A stretch of 49,558 nucleotides of DNA from Pseudonocardia sp. SCN 73-27 (GCA_001725415.1 MEGH01000032.1:1-49558); one strand, 5' to 3'. Positions 8,009 through 18,848 are shown, counted from the stretch's first letter. Translations and numbers: made by a program. The notes: a model not told the origin generated them from the letters alone.

Positions 8009-9214
8009 GTGCCGCTCGCGGCCGCACCCGCCCTGGCGCCCGTCGGTCTCGGGCTGCCCATCCGCGAGTACCTGCTCGCGGGGCTGACGGCCGCGGTCGT
8101 CACGTTCCTGCTCACCGGCCTGGTGCGCGTCCTCGCGCTGAAGGCCGGTGCGGTCGCCTGGCCGCGCAACCGTGACGTCCACACCACGCCGACGCCGCGC
8201 TGGGGCGGGCTCGCGATGTTCGGCGGGGTGCTGGCCGGGATCGGGCTGGCGTTGCAGCTGCCCGCGCTGCGGCTGGCGTTCGACTACTCCGACGACGTCC
8301 TGGGCGTGGTCATCGCGGCGGCGCTGATGTGCGCGGTCGGGGTGCTCGACGACCGTTGGGAGCTCGACGCCCTCACCAAACTCGCAGGTCAGATCACTGC
8401 CGCCGGTGTGCTGGTGCTGTTCGGCATCCAATGGGCGGTGTTCTGGGTGCCGTGGGGCGGGGGCGGGCAGAGCTCGGGCTCGCTGCTGATCCTGGGGCAG
8501 GGCCAGGGCGTGCTGCTCACGGTGTTGCTGACGGTCGCACTGGTCAACGCGATGAACTTCGTCGACGGCCTCGACGGGCTGGCGGCGGGCGTCGGCATGA
8601 TCGCGGCGGCCGCGACCGGGGTGTTCGCGATCGGGCTGGTGCACCAGAACGGCAACGACCCGTCGGCGTACTCGCCGGCGCTGCTGGCGGCGGTGCTGGC
8701 CGGAGCCTGTCTGGGGTTCCTGCCGCACAACTTCAACCCGGCCCGGATCTTCATGGGCGACTCGGGGTCGATGCTGATCGGGCTGCTGCTGGCGGCGGCG
8801 ACGACGGGTGCGTCGGGGAAGCTGCCCATCAGCGTCACGACCGACGGGACCGACATCGTCGCGCTGTTCGCGCCCGTGATCGTCGTCGCGGCCGTGATGT
8901 TCGTCCCGCTGCTGGACCTGCTCATGGCGGTGGTCCGGCGGACGCGCGCGGGGCTGAGTCCGTTCTCGCCCGACAAGATGCACCTGCACCACCGGCTGCT
9001 GGAGATCGGGCACAGCCATCGACGCGCGGTGCTGCTGATCTACCTGTGGGCGGCCATCGTGGCGTTCGGGGCGGTGGCTCTGGCGTTGGTCGACGACCCG
9101 ACGGTCGTGCTGTGGGCCGTGGGCGCCGGGATCGTCGTCGCCGTGGTCGCGACGCTCGTCCCGCGCGACCGCGCCCTCGCCGTGATGCGACGAGGCTCAC
9201 CGACCCGCCCCTGA
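8009..9214 (+). CDS. wecA: Undecaprenyl/decaprenyl-phosphate N-acetylglucosaminyl-1-phosphate transferase (WecA/Rfe type)
   Basis: Integral membrane enzyme transferring GlcNAc-1-phosphate from UDP-GlcNAc to polyprenyl phosphate; in mycobacteria this starts the linker between peptidoglycan and arabinogalactan. 401 aa from GTG 8009; the frame is open into glyA, but this start gives a family-like N-terminus and sits 13 bases after the glyA stop. About eleven hydrophobic segments. Family motifs: VLDDRWELD, NAMNFVDGLDGLAAG (Asp-rich Mg site), FMGDSGSM and the His-rich cytosolic loop KMHLHHRLLEIGHSHR. It stands just before the atp genes as rfe does in M. tuberculosis. Confidence 0.93.
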   Translation: MPLAAAPALAPVGLGLPIREYLLAGLTAAVVTFLLTGLVRVLALKAGAVAWPRNRDVHTTPTPRWGGLAMFGGVLAGIGLALQLPALRLAFDYSDDVLGVVIAAALMCAVGVLDDRWELDALTKLAGQITAAGVLVLFGIQWAVFWVPWGGGGQSSGSLLILGQGQGVLLTVLLTVALVNAMNFVDGLDGLAAGVGMIAAAATGVFAIGLVHQNGNDPSAYSPALLAAVLAGACLGFLPHNFNPARIFMGDSGSMLIGLLLAAATTGASGKLPISVTTDGTDIVALFAPVIVVAAVMFVPLLDLLMAVVRRTRAGLSPFSPDKMHLHHRLLEIGHSHRRAVLLIYLWAAIVAFGAVALALVDDPTVVLWAVGAGIVVAVVATLVPRDRALAVMRRGSPTRP

Positions 9215-9295
9215 CCTGCGCGGCAAGTCGCGGATACACGCCGCAGGAGTCGTCGTCCTCACAGGTCAGGGGGGTGCGGCGGGTGAAATTTCCTG

Positions 9296-9304
9296 TGATA
9301 GCGT
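9296..9304 (+). promoter_or_regulatory. Candidate extended -10 promoter of the atp operon
   Basis: TGA-TAGCGT fits an extended -10 (TGn-TAnnnT) in the 186-base gap between wecA and the first atp gene. It would start transcription near 9311 and leave a ~90-base leader that contains the hairpin at 9339-9366. No good -35 is present, as is common for extended -10 promoters. Confidence 0.45.
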
Positions 9305-9338
9305 CCGTTTTCGAGACCGGTCGCCGAATGGGTCCGTC

Positions 9339-9366
9339 CGAGCTTGTGAAAGTATCCACAAGCTCG
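9339..9366 (+). promoter_or_regulatory. Leader hairpin upstream of the atp operon
   Basis: Perfect 10-bp stem (9339-9348 with 9357-9366) around the A/T-rich loop AAAGTATC. It stands out because its arms are only moderately GC-rich compared with the surroundings. It could be an mRNA-stabilising leader, an attenuator or an operator dyad. Confidence 0.45.
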
Positions 9367-9400
9367 CGGAGGGCACGACGGCGTCGAGGCGAGGACACAG

Positions 9401-9619
9401 GTGGACAGCAACAGTCCGCAGGGCCCCACGGGTCCTGAACTGGGCGATCTCCTGTCGATGGGCCTGACCATCGCGCTCTGCGTGATGGCCGGTTTCGGAC
9501 TGGGTTGGCTGGTCGACCGGCCCTTCGGGACGTTCCCCGTGTTCGCGTTCGTGGGGCTGCTCCTCGGAGTGGCAGCGGCCGCAGGGCTCGTCTATCGACA
9601 GTTCAAGAGGTTTCAGTGA
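9401..9619 (+). CDS. AtpZ/AtpI family membrane protein
   Basis: 72 aa from GTG 9401 with two hydrophobic segments (LLSMGLTIALCVMAGFGLGW and FPVFAFVGLLLGVAAAAGLV) and a charged tail (QFKRFQ). The G.GLGWLVD start of the loop and two-helix layout match small AtpZ/AtpI-type proteins at the head of bacterial atp operons, thought to help c-ring assembly or Mg2+ supply. The exact role in Actinobacteria is not established. The next gene starts 46 bases on. Confidence 0.8.
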   Translation: MDSNSPQGPTGPELGDLLSMGLTIALCVMAGFGLGWLVDRPFGTFPVFAFVGLLLGVAAAAGLVYRQFKRFQ

Positions 9620-9665
9620 CGAAACGAGGGCTAGCTGTGGCTGAACGAGACGGGGTGAGACACCC

Positions 9666-10073
9666 ATGATGACCGCAGTTCCGGGCTATGTGCCCCCTGT
9701 CAGCCGGGCCACCTTCCGGCGCACGGCGATCGCGGGCGTCGCGCTCGCGATCGTCGTCGTCGCGGTCTGCGTGCCCCTGGGCTACGGCCTCTTCGCACTC
9801 TTCGGGTGCGTGGGCATCGCGCTCGGAATCATCAACTCCGCCTTCGCGATGGGGTCCGTCGTGCGGTTCTCGCACGGCAGCGCGACGCCGTCGAAGGCCA
9901 AGTTCTCCGGCGGCGTGCTGCTGCGCCTCGCCGTCATCACCGTCGTCGCCTTCGGCTGCGCGCTCCTGGTGCGTCCCTACGGGATCGCCGTGTTCGGGGG
10001 GCTCGCGGTCTTCCAGCTGCTGGCGACGGTGAGCTCGATCCTGCCGTTGATCAAGGAGATCCGACAGAAATGA
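9666..10073 (+). CDS. atpI: ATP synthase subunit I-like membrane protein (Rv1303 type)
   Basis: 135 aa with four hydrophobic stretches (AIAGVALAIVVVAVCVPLGY, LFALFGCVGIALGIINSAFA, LLRLAVITVVAFGCALLV, IAVFGGLAVFQLLATVSSIL) and a basic C-terminus LIKEIRQK. It occupies the position of Rv1303, directly before atpB. Its stop overlaps the atpB start (ATGA, 10070-10073), so it is translationally coupled to Fo subunit a, consistent with an assembly role. ATG 9666 follows GGGGTGAGACACCC; a second ATG one codon later is an equal alternative. Confidence 0.85.
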   Translation: MMTAVPGYVPPVSRATFRRTAIAGVALAIVVVAVCVPLGYGLFALFGCVGIALGIINSAFAMGSVVRFSHGSATPSKAKFSGGVLLRLAVITVVAFGCALLVRPYGIAVFGGLAVFQLLATVSSILPLIKEIRQK

Positions 10074-10804
10074 ACGTTGAGGTCCTCGCGGCCGAGGGCG
10101 AGATCAAGCCCGGTGAGCACTGGACAGGGTCGCTTTTCGGCCTGACCGTGAACCTCGACACGATCATCGGCACGCTCATCGCCGCAGTGATCGTCTGCGG
10201 CCTGGGCTACTACATGGCCCGCCGCGCGACGAAGGGCCGGCCCTCGGGCCTGCAGATCGCCTTCGAGGCGCTCACGGGGTGGATCCAGGGCCAGATCCGC
10301 GACGGGATGGGCCTGCGGGCACCGCGCGGTGTCGTGGGCCTGTGCATCACGCTGTTCGTCTTCATCCTGACGTGCAACTGGTTGGCCACGCTCCCCTCCG
10401 AGCACTGGATCCCGCCGCCCACGTCCGACGTGAACCTCGTCTACCCGATGGCGCTGCTCGTCATCATCTGGGTGAACGTGGCGGGCATCCGCAAGAAGGG
10501 CGCCGGGGACTACTTCGGCCACTTCACCAAGCCGTACGCCTTCCTCGCGCCGATCGAGTTCATCACCCAGTACTTCTCCCGCCCGCTCTCGCTCGCGCTG
10601 CGGCTCTTCGGCAACATCTTCGCCGGCGGGATCATGGTCGCGGTCATCGGCCTGATGCCGGCGTACGTGCTGTGGGCGCCCGAGGCGGCCTGGAAGCTGT
10701 TCGACATGTTCATCGGCGCCATCCAGGCGCTGATCTTCACCTTGCTGACCCTCATCTACTTCACGGAGGCCGTCGGCAGCGAGGCCGACGAGCACGCGCA
10801 CTAG
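10070..10804 (+). CDS. atpB: ATP synthase Fo subunit a
   Basis: Membrane subunit providing the two proton half-channels against the c-ring. 244 aa from ATG 10070, which overlaps the previous stop by 4 bases. The essential arginine lies in SLALRLFGNIFAGG, followed by helix 5 (MFIGAIQALIFTLLTLIYF). Length and topology are normal. It ends in an acidic, His-containing tail (SEADEHAH). A 99-base gap with a hairpin separates it from atpE. Confidence 0.96.
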   Translation: MNVEVLAAEGEIKPGEHWTGSLFGLTVNLDTIIGTLIAAVIVCGLGYYMARRATKGRPSGLQIAFEALTGWIQGQIRDGMGLRAPRGVVGLCITLFVFILTCNWLATLPSEHWIPPPTSDVNLVYPMALLVIIWVNVAGIRKKGAGDYFGHFTKPYAFLAPIEFITQYFSRPLSLALRLFGNIFAGGIMVAVIGLMPAYVLWAPEAAWKLFDMFIGAIQALIFTLLTLIYFTEAVGSEADEHAH

Positions 10805-10856
10805 CGCGTCCGTCCCGTACCGAGCACGACAACAAAACCTGCCCCGACGCACGACT

Positions 10857-10875
10857 CGCGCCGCGTGACGGCGCG
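10857..10875 (+). promoter_or_regulatory. Intercistronic hairpin before atpE
   Basis: Perfect 7-bp stem CGCGCCG/CGGCGCG with loop CGTGA, 28 bases upstream of the atpE start, followed by the strong ribosome-binding site AGGAGAG (10891-10897). An RNA-processing or stabilising element here could help raise c-subunit output; this is inference by analogy with other atp operons. Confidence 0.4.
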
Positions 10876-10903
10876 GTACGAGAGAGCACGAGGAGAGTCA
10901 GTC

Positions 10904-11179
10904 ATGAGCATTTCCTACCTGGCCCAGGAAGCTGCCAGCGGCGGGTCGAGCACGCTCGGCCTCGCGATGATCGGTGGTGGCATCGCCCTCGCCGGTGGCG
11001 CGATCGGCGCGGCGATCGGTGACGGTCTCGCCGGCGCCTCGGTCATCCAGGGTGTCGCCCGCCAGCCCGAGGCCGCCGGCCGCCTGAACACCACCATGTT
11101 CCTGATCATCGGTCTGGTCGAGGGCATGTACTTCATCAACCTGGCGTTCATGGCGCTGTTCGTCTTCGTCCTGGCGTGA
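10904..11179 (+). CDS. atpE: ATP synthase Fo subunit c
   Basis: Proteolipid of the proton-driven rotor ring. 91 aa from ATG 10904 (good ribosome-binding site AGGAGAG); upstream in-frame codons are not family-like. Two helices: the glycine-rich first ([20 protein letters not shown]) and the second carrying the proton-binding Glu73 ([20 protein letters not shown]), joined by the polar loop ARQPEAAGR. Compared with the M. tuberculosis c subunit as I recall it, the residues after the Glu are Gly-Met instead of Ala-Ala, so Met75 stands at the bedaquiline-contact position Ala63. The Asp equivalent to Asp28 is kept (IGDG). Confidence 0.96.
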   Translation: MSISYLAQEAASGGSSTLGLAMIGGGIALAGGAIGAAIGDGLAGASVIQGVARQPEAAGRLNTTMFLIIGLVEGMYFINLAFMALFVFVLA

Positions 11180-11186
11180 TCCGGCC

Positions 11187-11741
11187 ATGACGACCGAGGT
11201 GCTGGCGCAGGCAGGTGGCGGGACCACCAACTTCCTGCTGCCCAACTTCACGATCGTCGTCGAGATCGTGATCTTCCTCCTCGTCCTGTTCTTCTTCTAC
11301 CGGTTCGTCGTCCCGCCGCTGACCAAGGCGATGCGGGAGCGCGACGAGATGGTGCGCAAGCAGGTCGAGGAGCGCGACAAGGCCGTGCGCACGCTGCACG
11401 AGGCCGAGGAGCGGTACTCGAAGTCGCTCGCCGAGGCGCGCGCCGAGGCGACGACGATCCGCGACGAGGCCCGGGCGGATGCGCAGAAGATCCGCGACGG
11501 CATGCGTGCCGACACCGACCGCGAGGTCGCGCGGCTGCGCGCCGAGGGCGAGGCCGAGCTGGCCGCCCAGCGTGCGCAGACCGCGACGGCGCTGCGTTCG
11601 CAGATCGGCGGCCTGTCGAGCGGTCTGGCGTCGCGCGTGCTCGGCCGTCAGATCGACGACGGACGCCACCGCGCGACCGTCGACAGCTTCCTGGCCGAGC
11701 TCGAGCAGGGGCAGGCCAAGGACGTCGAGGGGGTCCGCTGA
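11187..11741 (+). CDS. atpF: ATP synthase Fo subunit b
   Basis: Peripheral stalk subunit: one N-terminal membrane helix (IVVEIVIFLLVLFFFYRFVV) followed by a long charged coiled coil (REERDKAVRTL-type heptads) to residue ~180. 184 aa. ATG 11187 lies 7 bases after the atpE stop. Its stop overlaps the next start (TGATG, 11739-11743). A second, distinct b-type gene follows directly, so the stalk is probably a b/b' heterodimer. Confidence 0.95.
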   Translation: MTTEVLAQAGGGTTNFLLPNFTIVVEIVIFLLVLFFFYRFVVPPLTKAMRERDEMVRKQVEERDKAVRTLHEAEERYSKSLAEARAEATTIRDEARADAQKIRDGMRADTDREVARLRAEGEAELAAQRAQTATALRSQIGGLSSGLASRVLGRQIDDGRHRATVDSFLAELEQGQAKDVEGVR

Positions 11742-12271
11742 TGGTGCACTTCATCGCTCAGCTCGTGGCCTTCGTCATCGTCCTGCTGGTGTTGTGGCGC
11801 TTCGTGGTGCCGCTCCTGTCGAAGATGGTCAAGGCCCGGCAGGACACCATCCAGCAGCAGGTCGACGACGCCGAAGAGGCGACGCGCAAGCTGAACGAGG
11901 CCCAGGGCAAGCTCGACTCCGCCGTGGAGGAGGCCCGCCAGGAGGCGGCCCGCATCCGCGACGACGCGCGCGCCGACGCCACCCGCATCCACGAGGAGCT
12001 GGTGGAGCAGGCGCGCCAGGAGGTCGAACGGATCAAGGCCCGCGGTGGCGACCAGCTCGCCGCCCAGCGCGACCAGGTCGTGCGCCAGATGCGCGCCGAG
12101 CTGGGTGCGCAGTCGATGGGGCTCGCCGAGAAGCTGGTCGTCGAGTCGCTGTCCGACGAGAGCGCCCGCCGCGCGTCGGTCGACGACTTCCTCGACGACA
12201 TCGACCGCCTCGTGACCGACCGTGCCGGGCAGCCGGCCGGCGAGCACGCGGCTGCAGGGGGAGGAGCCTGA
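11741..12271 (+). CDS. ATP synthase Fo subunit b' (second b-type subunit)
   Basis: 176 aa. Membrane helix FIAQLVAFVIVLLVLWRFVV, then a coiled coil (DTIQQQVDDAEEATRKL) and a C-terminal part with SMGLAEKLVVESLSDESARR. It resembles the N-terminal half of the mycobacterial b-delta fusion (Rv1307) more than canonical b, and stands directly before delta, as in that fusion. Here a stop codon (TGA 12269-12271) ends it, after the Ala/Gly-rich tail AAAGGGA that may correspond to the fusion linker. It overlaps both neighbours by one base (TGATG), so b, b' and delta form a tightly coupled triplet. Confidence 0.9.
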   Translation: MVHFIAQLVAFVIVLLVLWRFVVPLLSKMVKARQDTIQQQVDDAEEATRKLNEAQGKLDSAVEEARQEAARIRDDARADATRIHEELVEQARQEVERIKARGGDQLAAQRDQVVRQMRAELGAQSMGLAEKLVVESLSDESARRASVDDFLDDIDRLVTDRAGQPAGEHAAAGGGA

Positions 12272-13116
12272 TGGCCGAGTCGACGATCGAGTCGACGCTG
12301 CAGTCCGCCAGCCGTGAGGCGCTGACGGAGGCCGTCCGCAGGCTCGACACCCACGTCGACGCGTCGGCGGGAGCCGACCTCGCGGTCCTCGGCGACGACC
12401 TGTTCGGGGTCCAGCACCTGCTGGAGTCCGAGCCGACGCTGCGCCGCCACCTGGCCGACCCGTCGGTCCCGGTGGAGTCGCGGACGGAGCTGGCCCGCCG
12501 GCTGTTCAGCGGCAAGATCGGTGCCACGGCCCTCGACGTCGTGACCGACCTGGTCGCGTCGCGCTGGTCGCGCTCGATCGACCTGGTGGAGGCGCTCGAG
12601 GCGCTGGCCCGTCGGGCCGTGCTCGGCGTGGCGGAGAAGGACGGCTCCCTCGACGAGGTCGAGGACCAGCTGTTCCGGTTCGGTCGCGTCCTCGATCGCG
12701 AGCCCGAGCTGGCGGGGCTGCTCGTCGACCGGGCGACGCCGGCCGACAAGCGCGCCGGCCTGCTCGCGAACGTGTTGCGGGGCAAGGCCTCCGCGGTCAC
12801 CGTGACGCTGCTCGAGCAGGCCGTGCGGTCCCGGCGCGCGCTGGCGCTCGACCTCGTCGCGGGCCGGCTGGCCGAGCTGGCAGCGGCCCGCCGCGACCGG
12901 TACGTCGCCCACGTCCGCTCCGCCGTGGCGCTCACCGAGCAGCAGGAGCAGCGCCTGACCGAGTCCCTGGGGCGGCTCTACGGCCGTCCCATCTCGCTCC
13001 AGGTCGAACTCGATCCCGACCTCCTCGGTGGTCTCGTCGTCAGGGTCGGCGGCGAGCTGATCGACGGCAGCGTGGCGGGCAGGCTCGCCTCCGCACGCCG
13101 CGCGCTGCCGACCTGA
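12271..13116 (+). CDS. atpH: ATP synthase F1 subunit delta, long actinobacterial type
   Basis: Clamps the peripheral stalk to the top of F1. 281 aa, about 100 longer than E. coli delta, the usual size for the unfused actinobacterial form. The N-terminal part has SREALTEAVRRL and the FGVQHLLESEPTLRRHLADP helical repeats. The C-terminal OSCP-like end carries LGRLYGRPISLQVELDPDLL and GGLVVRVGGELIDGSVAGRL, the family signature. ATG 12271 is embedded in the b' stop (TGATG), so initiation probably relies on reinitiation after b'. In mycobacteria b' and delta are one polypeptide. Confidence 0.94.
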   Translation: MAESTIESTLQSASREALTEAVRRLDTHVDASAGADLAVLGDDLFGVQHLLESEPTLRRHLADPSVPVESRTELARRLFSGKIGATALDVVTDLVASRWSRSIDLVEALEALARRAVLGVAEKDGSLDEVEDQLFRFGRVLDREPELAGLLVDRATPADKRAGLLANVLRGKASAVTVTLLEQAVRSRRALALDLVAGRLAELAAARRDRYVAHVRSAVALTEQQEQRLTESLGRLYGRPISLQVELDPDLLGGLVVRVGGELIDGSVAGRLASARRALPT

Positions 13117-13175
13117 CCGGCCGACCCAACCGACGCGACGCGCACAGCGCGACCGACTGAAGAAAGACGAGAGCC

Positions 13176-14819
13176 ATGGCAGAGCTGACGATCTCCCCGG
13201 AGGAGATCCGGAGTGCGATCTCCAGCTACGTCTCGTCGCTGGAGAGCCAGACCTCCCGCGAGGAGGTGGGCACCGTCTCCGACACCGGTGACGGCATCGC
13301 CCACGTCGAGGGTCTGCCCTCGGCGATGACGAACGAGCTGCTCGAGTTCGAGGGTGGCGTCCGTGGCGTCGCGCTGAACCTCGACCAGCGTGAGATCGGT
13401 GCGGTCATCCTGGGTGACTACGCCGGTATCGAGGAGGGCCAGTCGGTCCGCCGGACCAACAGCATCCTCTCGGTGCCGGTCGGCGACGCGTTCCTCGGCC
13501 GGGTCATCGACCCGCTGGGTGCCCCGATCGACGGCCTCGGCGACATCGAGGCCGAGACCGAGCGTGTCCTCGAGCTGCAGGCCGCCACGGTGGTGCAGCG
13601 GCAGTCCGTCAAGGAGCCGCTGCAGACCGGCATCAAGGCGATCGACGCGATGACGCCGATCGGCCGCGGCCAGCGCCAGCTGATCATCGGTGACCGCAAG
13701 ACCGGCAAGACCGCGGTCTGCGTCGACACGATCATCAACCAGAAGGACAACTGGGCCAGCGGCGACCCGACCAAGCAGGTCCGCTGCATCTACGTCGCGG
13801 TCGGCCAGAAGGGGTCCACCATCGCCGGTGTCCGCCAGGCGCTGGAGGACTCGGGCGCCCTGGAGTACACGACGATCGTCGCGGCCCCCGCGTCCGACCC
13901 GGCCGGCTTCAAGTGGCTCGCGCCCTACACGGGTTCGGCACTCGGCCAGCACTGGATGTACCAGGGCAAGCACGTCCTGATCGTTTTCGACGACCTGTCC
14001 AAGCAGGCCGAGGCGTACCGCGCGATCTCGCTGCTGCTGCGCCGCCCGCCGGGCCGTGAGGCCTACCCGGGCGACGTCTTCTACTTGCACTCGCGTCTCC
14101 TCGAGCGTTGCGCGAAGCTCTCCGACGAGCTGGGCGGCGGCTCGATGACCGGCCTGCCGATCATCGAGACCAAGGCCAACGACGTGTCGGCCTACATCCC
14201 GACGAACGTCATCTCGATCACCGACGGCCAGGTCTTCCTCGAGTCCGACCTGTTCAACCAGGGTGTCCGGCCGGCGATCAACGTCGGCATCTCGGTCTCC
14301 CGGGTCGGTGGTTCGGCCCAGGTGCGCGCGATGCGCACGGTGTCGGGCTCGCTGCGTCTGGACCTGTCGCAGTACCGCGAGCTGGAGGCCTTCGCGGCAT
14401 TCGGCTCCGACCTCGACGACGCGTCGGCGCGTGCCCTCGGCCGCGGCGAGCGCCTGGTCGAGCTGCTCAAGCAGGCCCAGTACTCGCCGTTCTCGGTCGA
14501 GGACGAGGTCGTCGCGATCTGGCTGGGCACCTCGGGCCAGCTCGACACCGTCCCGGTCCGCGACGTCGGCCGGTTCGAGACCGAGTTCCTCGCGCACGTC
14601 CACCGCAACCACCAGGCTGCGATCGACGACATCCGCGAGACCGGCAAGCTGAACGACGACAACGTCGAGCGGCTCCAGGGCGTGGTCGACGCCTTCAAGC
14701 GCGACTTCACCGCCTCCGACGGTTCCTCCGTCGTCGCCATCGACGAGCAGGCGCTCGACGAGGACGACGTCCAGCAGGAGACCGTGAAGGTCAACAAGCC
14801 GGCACCGGCTTCGAGCTGA
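13176..14819 (+). CDS. atpA: ATP synthase F1 subunit alpha
   Basis: Non-catalytic nucleotide-binding subunit of the alpha3beta3 hexamer. 547 aa. N-terminal beta-barrel domain ([20 protein letters not shown]), P-loop GDRKTGKT, the signature [20 protein letters not shown] and the arginine-finger segment in it. The C-terminal tail ([20 protein letters not shown]) is an acidic extension of the sort found in Actinobacteria, where the mycobacterial version suppresses ATP hydrolysis. ATG 13176 follows GAAAGACGAGAG; the gap from delta is 59 bases. Confidence 0.97.
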   Translation: MAELTISPEEIRSAISSYVSSLESQTSREEVGTVSDTGDGIAHVEGLPSAMTNELLEFEGGVRGVALNLDQREIGAVILGDYAGIEEGQSVRRTNSILSVPVGDAFLGRVIDPLGAPIDGLGDIEAETERVLELQAATVVQRQSVKEPLQTGIKAIDAMTPIGRGQRQLIIGDRKTGKTAVCVDTIINQKDNWASGDPTKQVRCIYVAVGQKGSTIAGVRQALEDSGALEYTTIVAAPASDPAGFKWLAPYTGSALGQHWMYQGKHVLIVFDDLSKQAEAYRAISLLLRRPPGREAYPGDVFYLHSRLLERCAKLSDELGGGSMTGLPIIETKANDVSAYIPTNVISITDGQVFLESDLFNQGVRPAINVGISVSRVGGSAQVRAMRTVSGSLRLDLSQYRELEAFAAFGSDLDDASARALGRGERLVELLKQAQYSPFSVEDEVVAIWLGTSGQLDTVPVRDVGRFETEFLAHVHRNHQAAIDDIRETGKLNDDNVERLQGVVDAFKRDFTASDGSSVVAIDEQALDEDDVQQETVKVNKPAPASS

Positions 14820-14832
14820 CGGGTAGGGACCG

Positions 14833-17270
<2,438 letters not shown>

Positions 17271-17289
17271 CGGGTCCGGGAAGGGCATC

Positions 17290-17670
17290 ATGGCGGAGAT
17301 GACGGTCGACCTCGTATCGGTCGAGCGGAAGATCTGGACGGGCCAGGCGACGTTCGTGCTGGCCCGCACCACCGTCGGTGAGATCGGCATCCTGCCGGGC
17401 CACGAGCCGACCCTGGCTCAGCTGGAGGAGGCCGGTGTCGTGCGCATCGACACCACCGACGGCCAGTCGCTGACGGTGGCGGTGCACGGCGGGTTCCTGT
17501 CGGTGACGCCGGACCACGTGTCGATCCTCGCCGAGTTCGCGGAGCTCTCCGAGGAGATCGACGTGGACCGCGCGCGGGCGGCGCTCGACCGGGCCGACGG
17601 CTCCGACGAGTCCGGGGCTGCGGCCAGGGCCCGCGCGGAAGCGCGGCTCAAGGCGGCCGGCGTCCAGTAG
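17290..17670 (+). CDS. atpC: ATP synthase F1 subunit epsilon
   Basis: Rotor subunit that couples gamma to the c-ring and can inhibit hydrolysis. 126 aa from ATG 17290; the frame is open upstream inside atpD, but this start matches the family ([15 protein letters not shown]). The N-terminal beta-sandwich is complete ([36 protein letters not shown]) and is followed by a short helical hairpin ([14 protein letters not shown]). Last structural gene of the atp operon. Confidence 0.95.
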   Translation: MAEMTVDLVSVERKIWTGQATFVLARTTVGEIGILPGHEPTLAQLEEAGVVRIDTTDGQSLTVAVHGGFLSVTPDHVSILAEFAELSEEIDVDRARAALDRADGSDESGAAARARAEARLKAAGVQ

Positions 17671-17691
17671 CGGCAGCAGGACGGCACGCGG

Positions 17692-18147
17692 GTGGGAACG
17701 GTTGCGATCGTCGTCGGGATCGTCCTGCTGTGTGCCTGTCTGCTGCTCGGCTGGTTCGCCGTGCGGCGTGTACGACTCATGCGGGGCGGCGGCGTGGACC
17801 TGTGTCTGCGCCGCCGCCCTGCGTCGTTCGACGGGCGTGACGACGTGGCGGGCTGGCACTTCGGGGTCGGCCGCTACCACGGCGACGAGTTCGCCTGGCA
17901 CCGCCTGACGAGCGTCCGGCTCGGCCCGACGCTGCGGATGGACCGCACCGACCTGCAGATCGTCGACCGGCGCGCGCCCAGCGCCGTCGAGACCTACGCG
18001 ATCCCGCACGCCACGTCGGTGCTGAAGCTGCGCACCCTGGGCGAGGACCTCGAGCTGGCGATGGCCCCCGGCGTCCTCACGGGCTTCCTGGCATGGCTGG
18101 AAGCGGCCCCGCCGGGGCGGAGCACGGGCTACCGTCAGGCGTCCTGA
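17692..18147 (+). CDS. DUF2550 family membrane-anchored protein
   Basis: 151 aa from GTG 17692. One N-terminal membrane helix (VAIVVGIVLLCACLLLGWFA), a basic stop (VRRVRLMR) and a cytosolic domain with WHFGVGRYHGDEFAWHRLTS. The family is actinobacterial and stands directly after atpC in mycobacteria (Rv1312). Function unknown; conserved linkage hints at a role near ATP synthase, but this is not shown. Its 3' end overlaps the convergent cobalamin adenosyltransferase by 13 bases. Confidence 0.88.
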   Translation: MGTVAIVVGIVLLCACLLLGWFAVRRVRLMRGGGVDLCLRRRPASFDGRDDVAGWHFGVGRYHGDEFAWHRLTSVRLGPTLRMDRTDLQIVDRRAPSAVETYAIPHATSVLKLRTLGEDLELAMAPGVLTGFLAWLEAAPPGRSTGYRQAS

Positions 18148-18725
18148 GCGCCCGCCTGGGGGCCGCCCGGCTGCCACAGGACGTCCCCGCCCGGGTTGGC
18201 GACGCGCCCCAGGATGAACAGCAGGTCCGACAGCCGGTTGAGGTAGCGGGCCGTGAGCGGGTTGGTCCGCTCGGCGTCGGCCTCCAGCAGCGACCAGACC
18301 GACCGCTCCGCGCGCCGGGTCACCGTGCGCGCGACGTGCAGGTACGCCGCGCCCGGGGTACCGCCGGGCAGGATGAACGACGCCAGCTTGGGCAGGTCCT
18401 CGTTGAACTCGTCGCACCAGCCCTCGAGCCGCTCCACGTAGGAGTCGGTGACGCGCAGCGGCGGGTACTCGGGGTCGGGGACGATCGGCGCACACAGGTC
18501 GGCGCCCACGTCGAACAGGTCGTTCTGGATCTGGCGCAGCGGCACGAGCACCCGCTCCTCGAGCCCACCCACGGTGACGGCCACGCCCAGCGCCGCGTTG
18601 GCCTCGTCGGTGTCGGCGTAGGCCGCGAGCCGCGGATCGGTCTTGCGGACGCGGCTGAAGTCGCCGAGCGCGGTCGTCCCGTCGTCACCGGTGCGGGTGT
18701 AGATCCTGGTCAGGTGCACGGCCAT
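18135..18725 (-). CDS. Cob(I)alamin adenosyltransferase, PduO/MMAB type
   Basis: Transfers the adenosyl group of ATP to cob(I)alamin to make coenzyme B12. 196 aa from ATG 18725. N-terminal ATP-binding motif YTRTGDDGTTALGDFSRVRK, then DTDEANAALGVA, LPGGTPGAAYLHVARTVTRR (the arginine-rich active-site helix) and LNRLSDLLFILGRVAN. All are typical of the trimeric PduO family (Rv1314c in position). The product is the cofactor of the MeaA-type mutase encoded 3 kb away. A TACGGT hexamer ends 6 bases before the start, so the mRNA is probably leaderless. Confidence 0.95.
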   Translation of the reverse strand: MAVHLTRIYTRTGDDGTTALGDFSRVRKTDPRLAAYADTDEANAALGVAVTVGGLEERVLVPLRQIQNDLFDVGADLCAPIVPDPEYPPLRVTDSYVERLEGWCDEFNEDLPKLASFILPGGTPGAAYLHVARTVTRRAERSVWSLLEADAERTNPLTARYLNRLSDLLFILGRVANPGGDVLWQPGGPQAGAQDA

Positions 18726-18731
18726 GGCCCG

Positions 18732-18737
18732 ACCGTA
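18732..18737 (-). promoter_or_regulatory. Candidate leaderless -10 (TACGGT) for cobalamin adenosyltransferase
   Basis: TACGGT on the minus strand, 6 bases before ATG 18725. No ribosome-binding site is present. The divergent murA has its own -10 at 18849. Confidence 0.45.
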
Positions 18738-18848
18738 GTCGCCCGGACCCCGTTCACCCCGTGTGGTGAGTGCGACACCCGGCGCGTACACCCCGGATCG
18801 GTCGACGACGCGCCCCGGGGTGGGGGAGGCGGTGGCGGACCGGAACGC

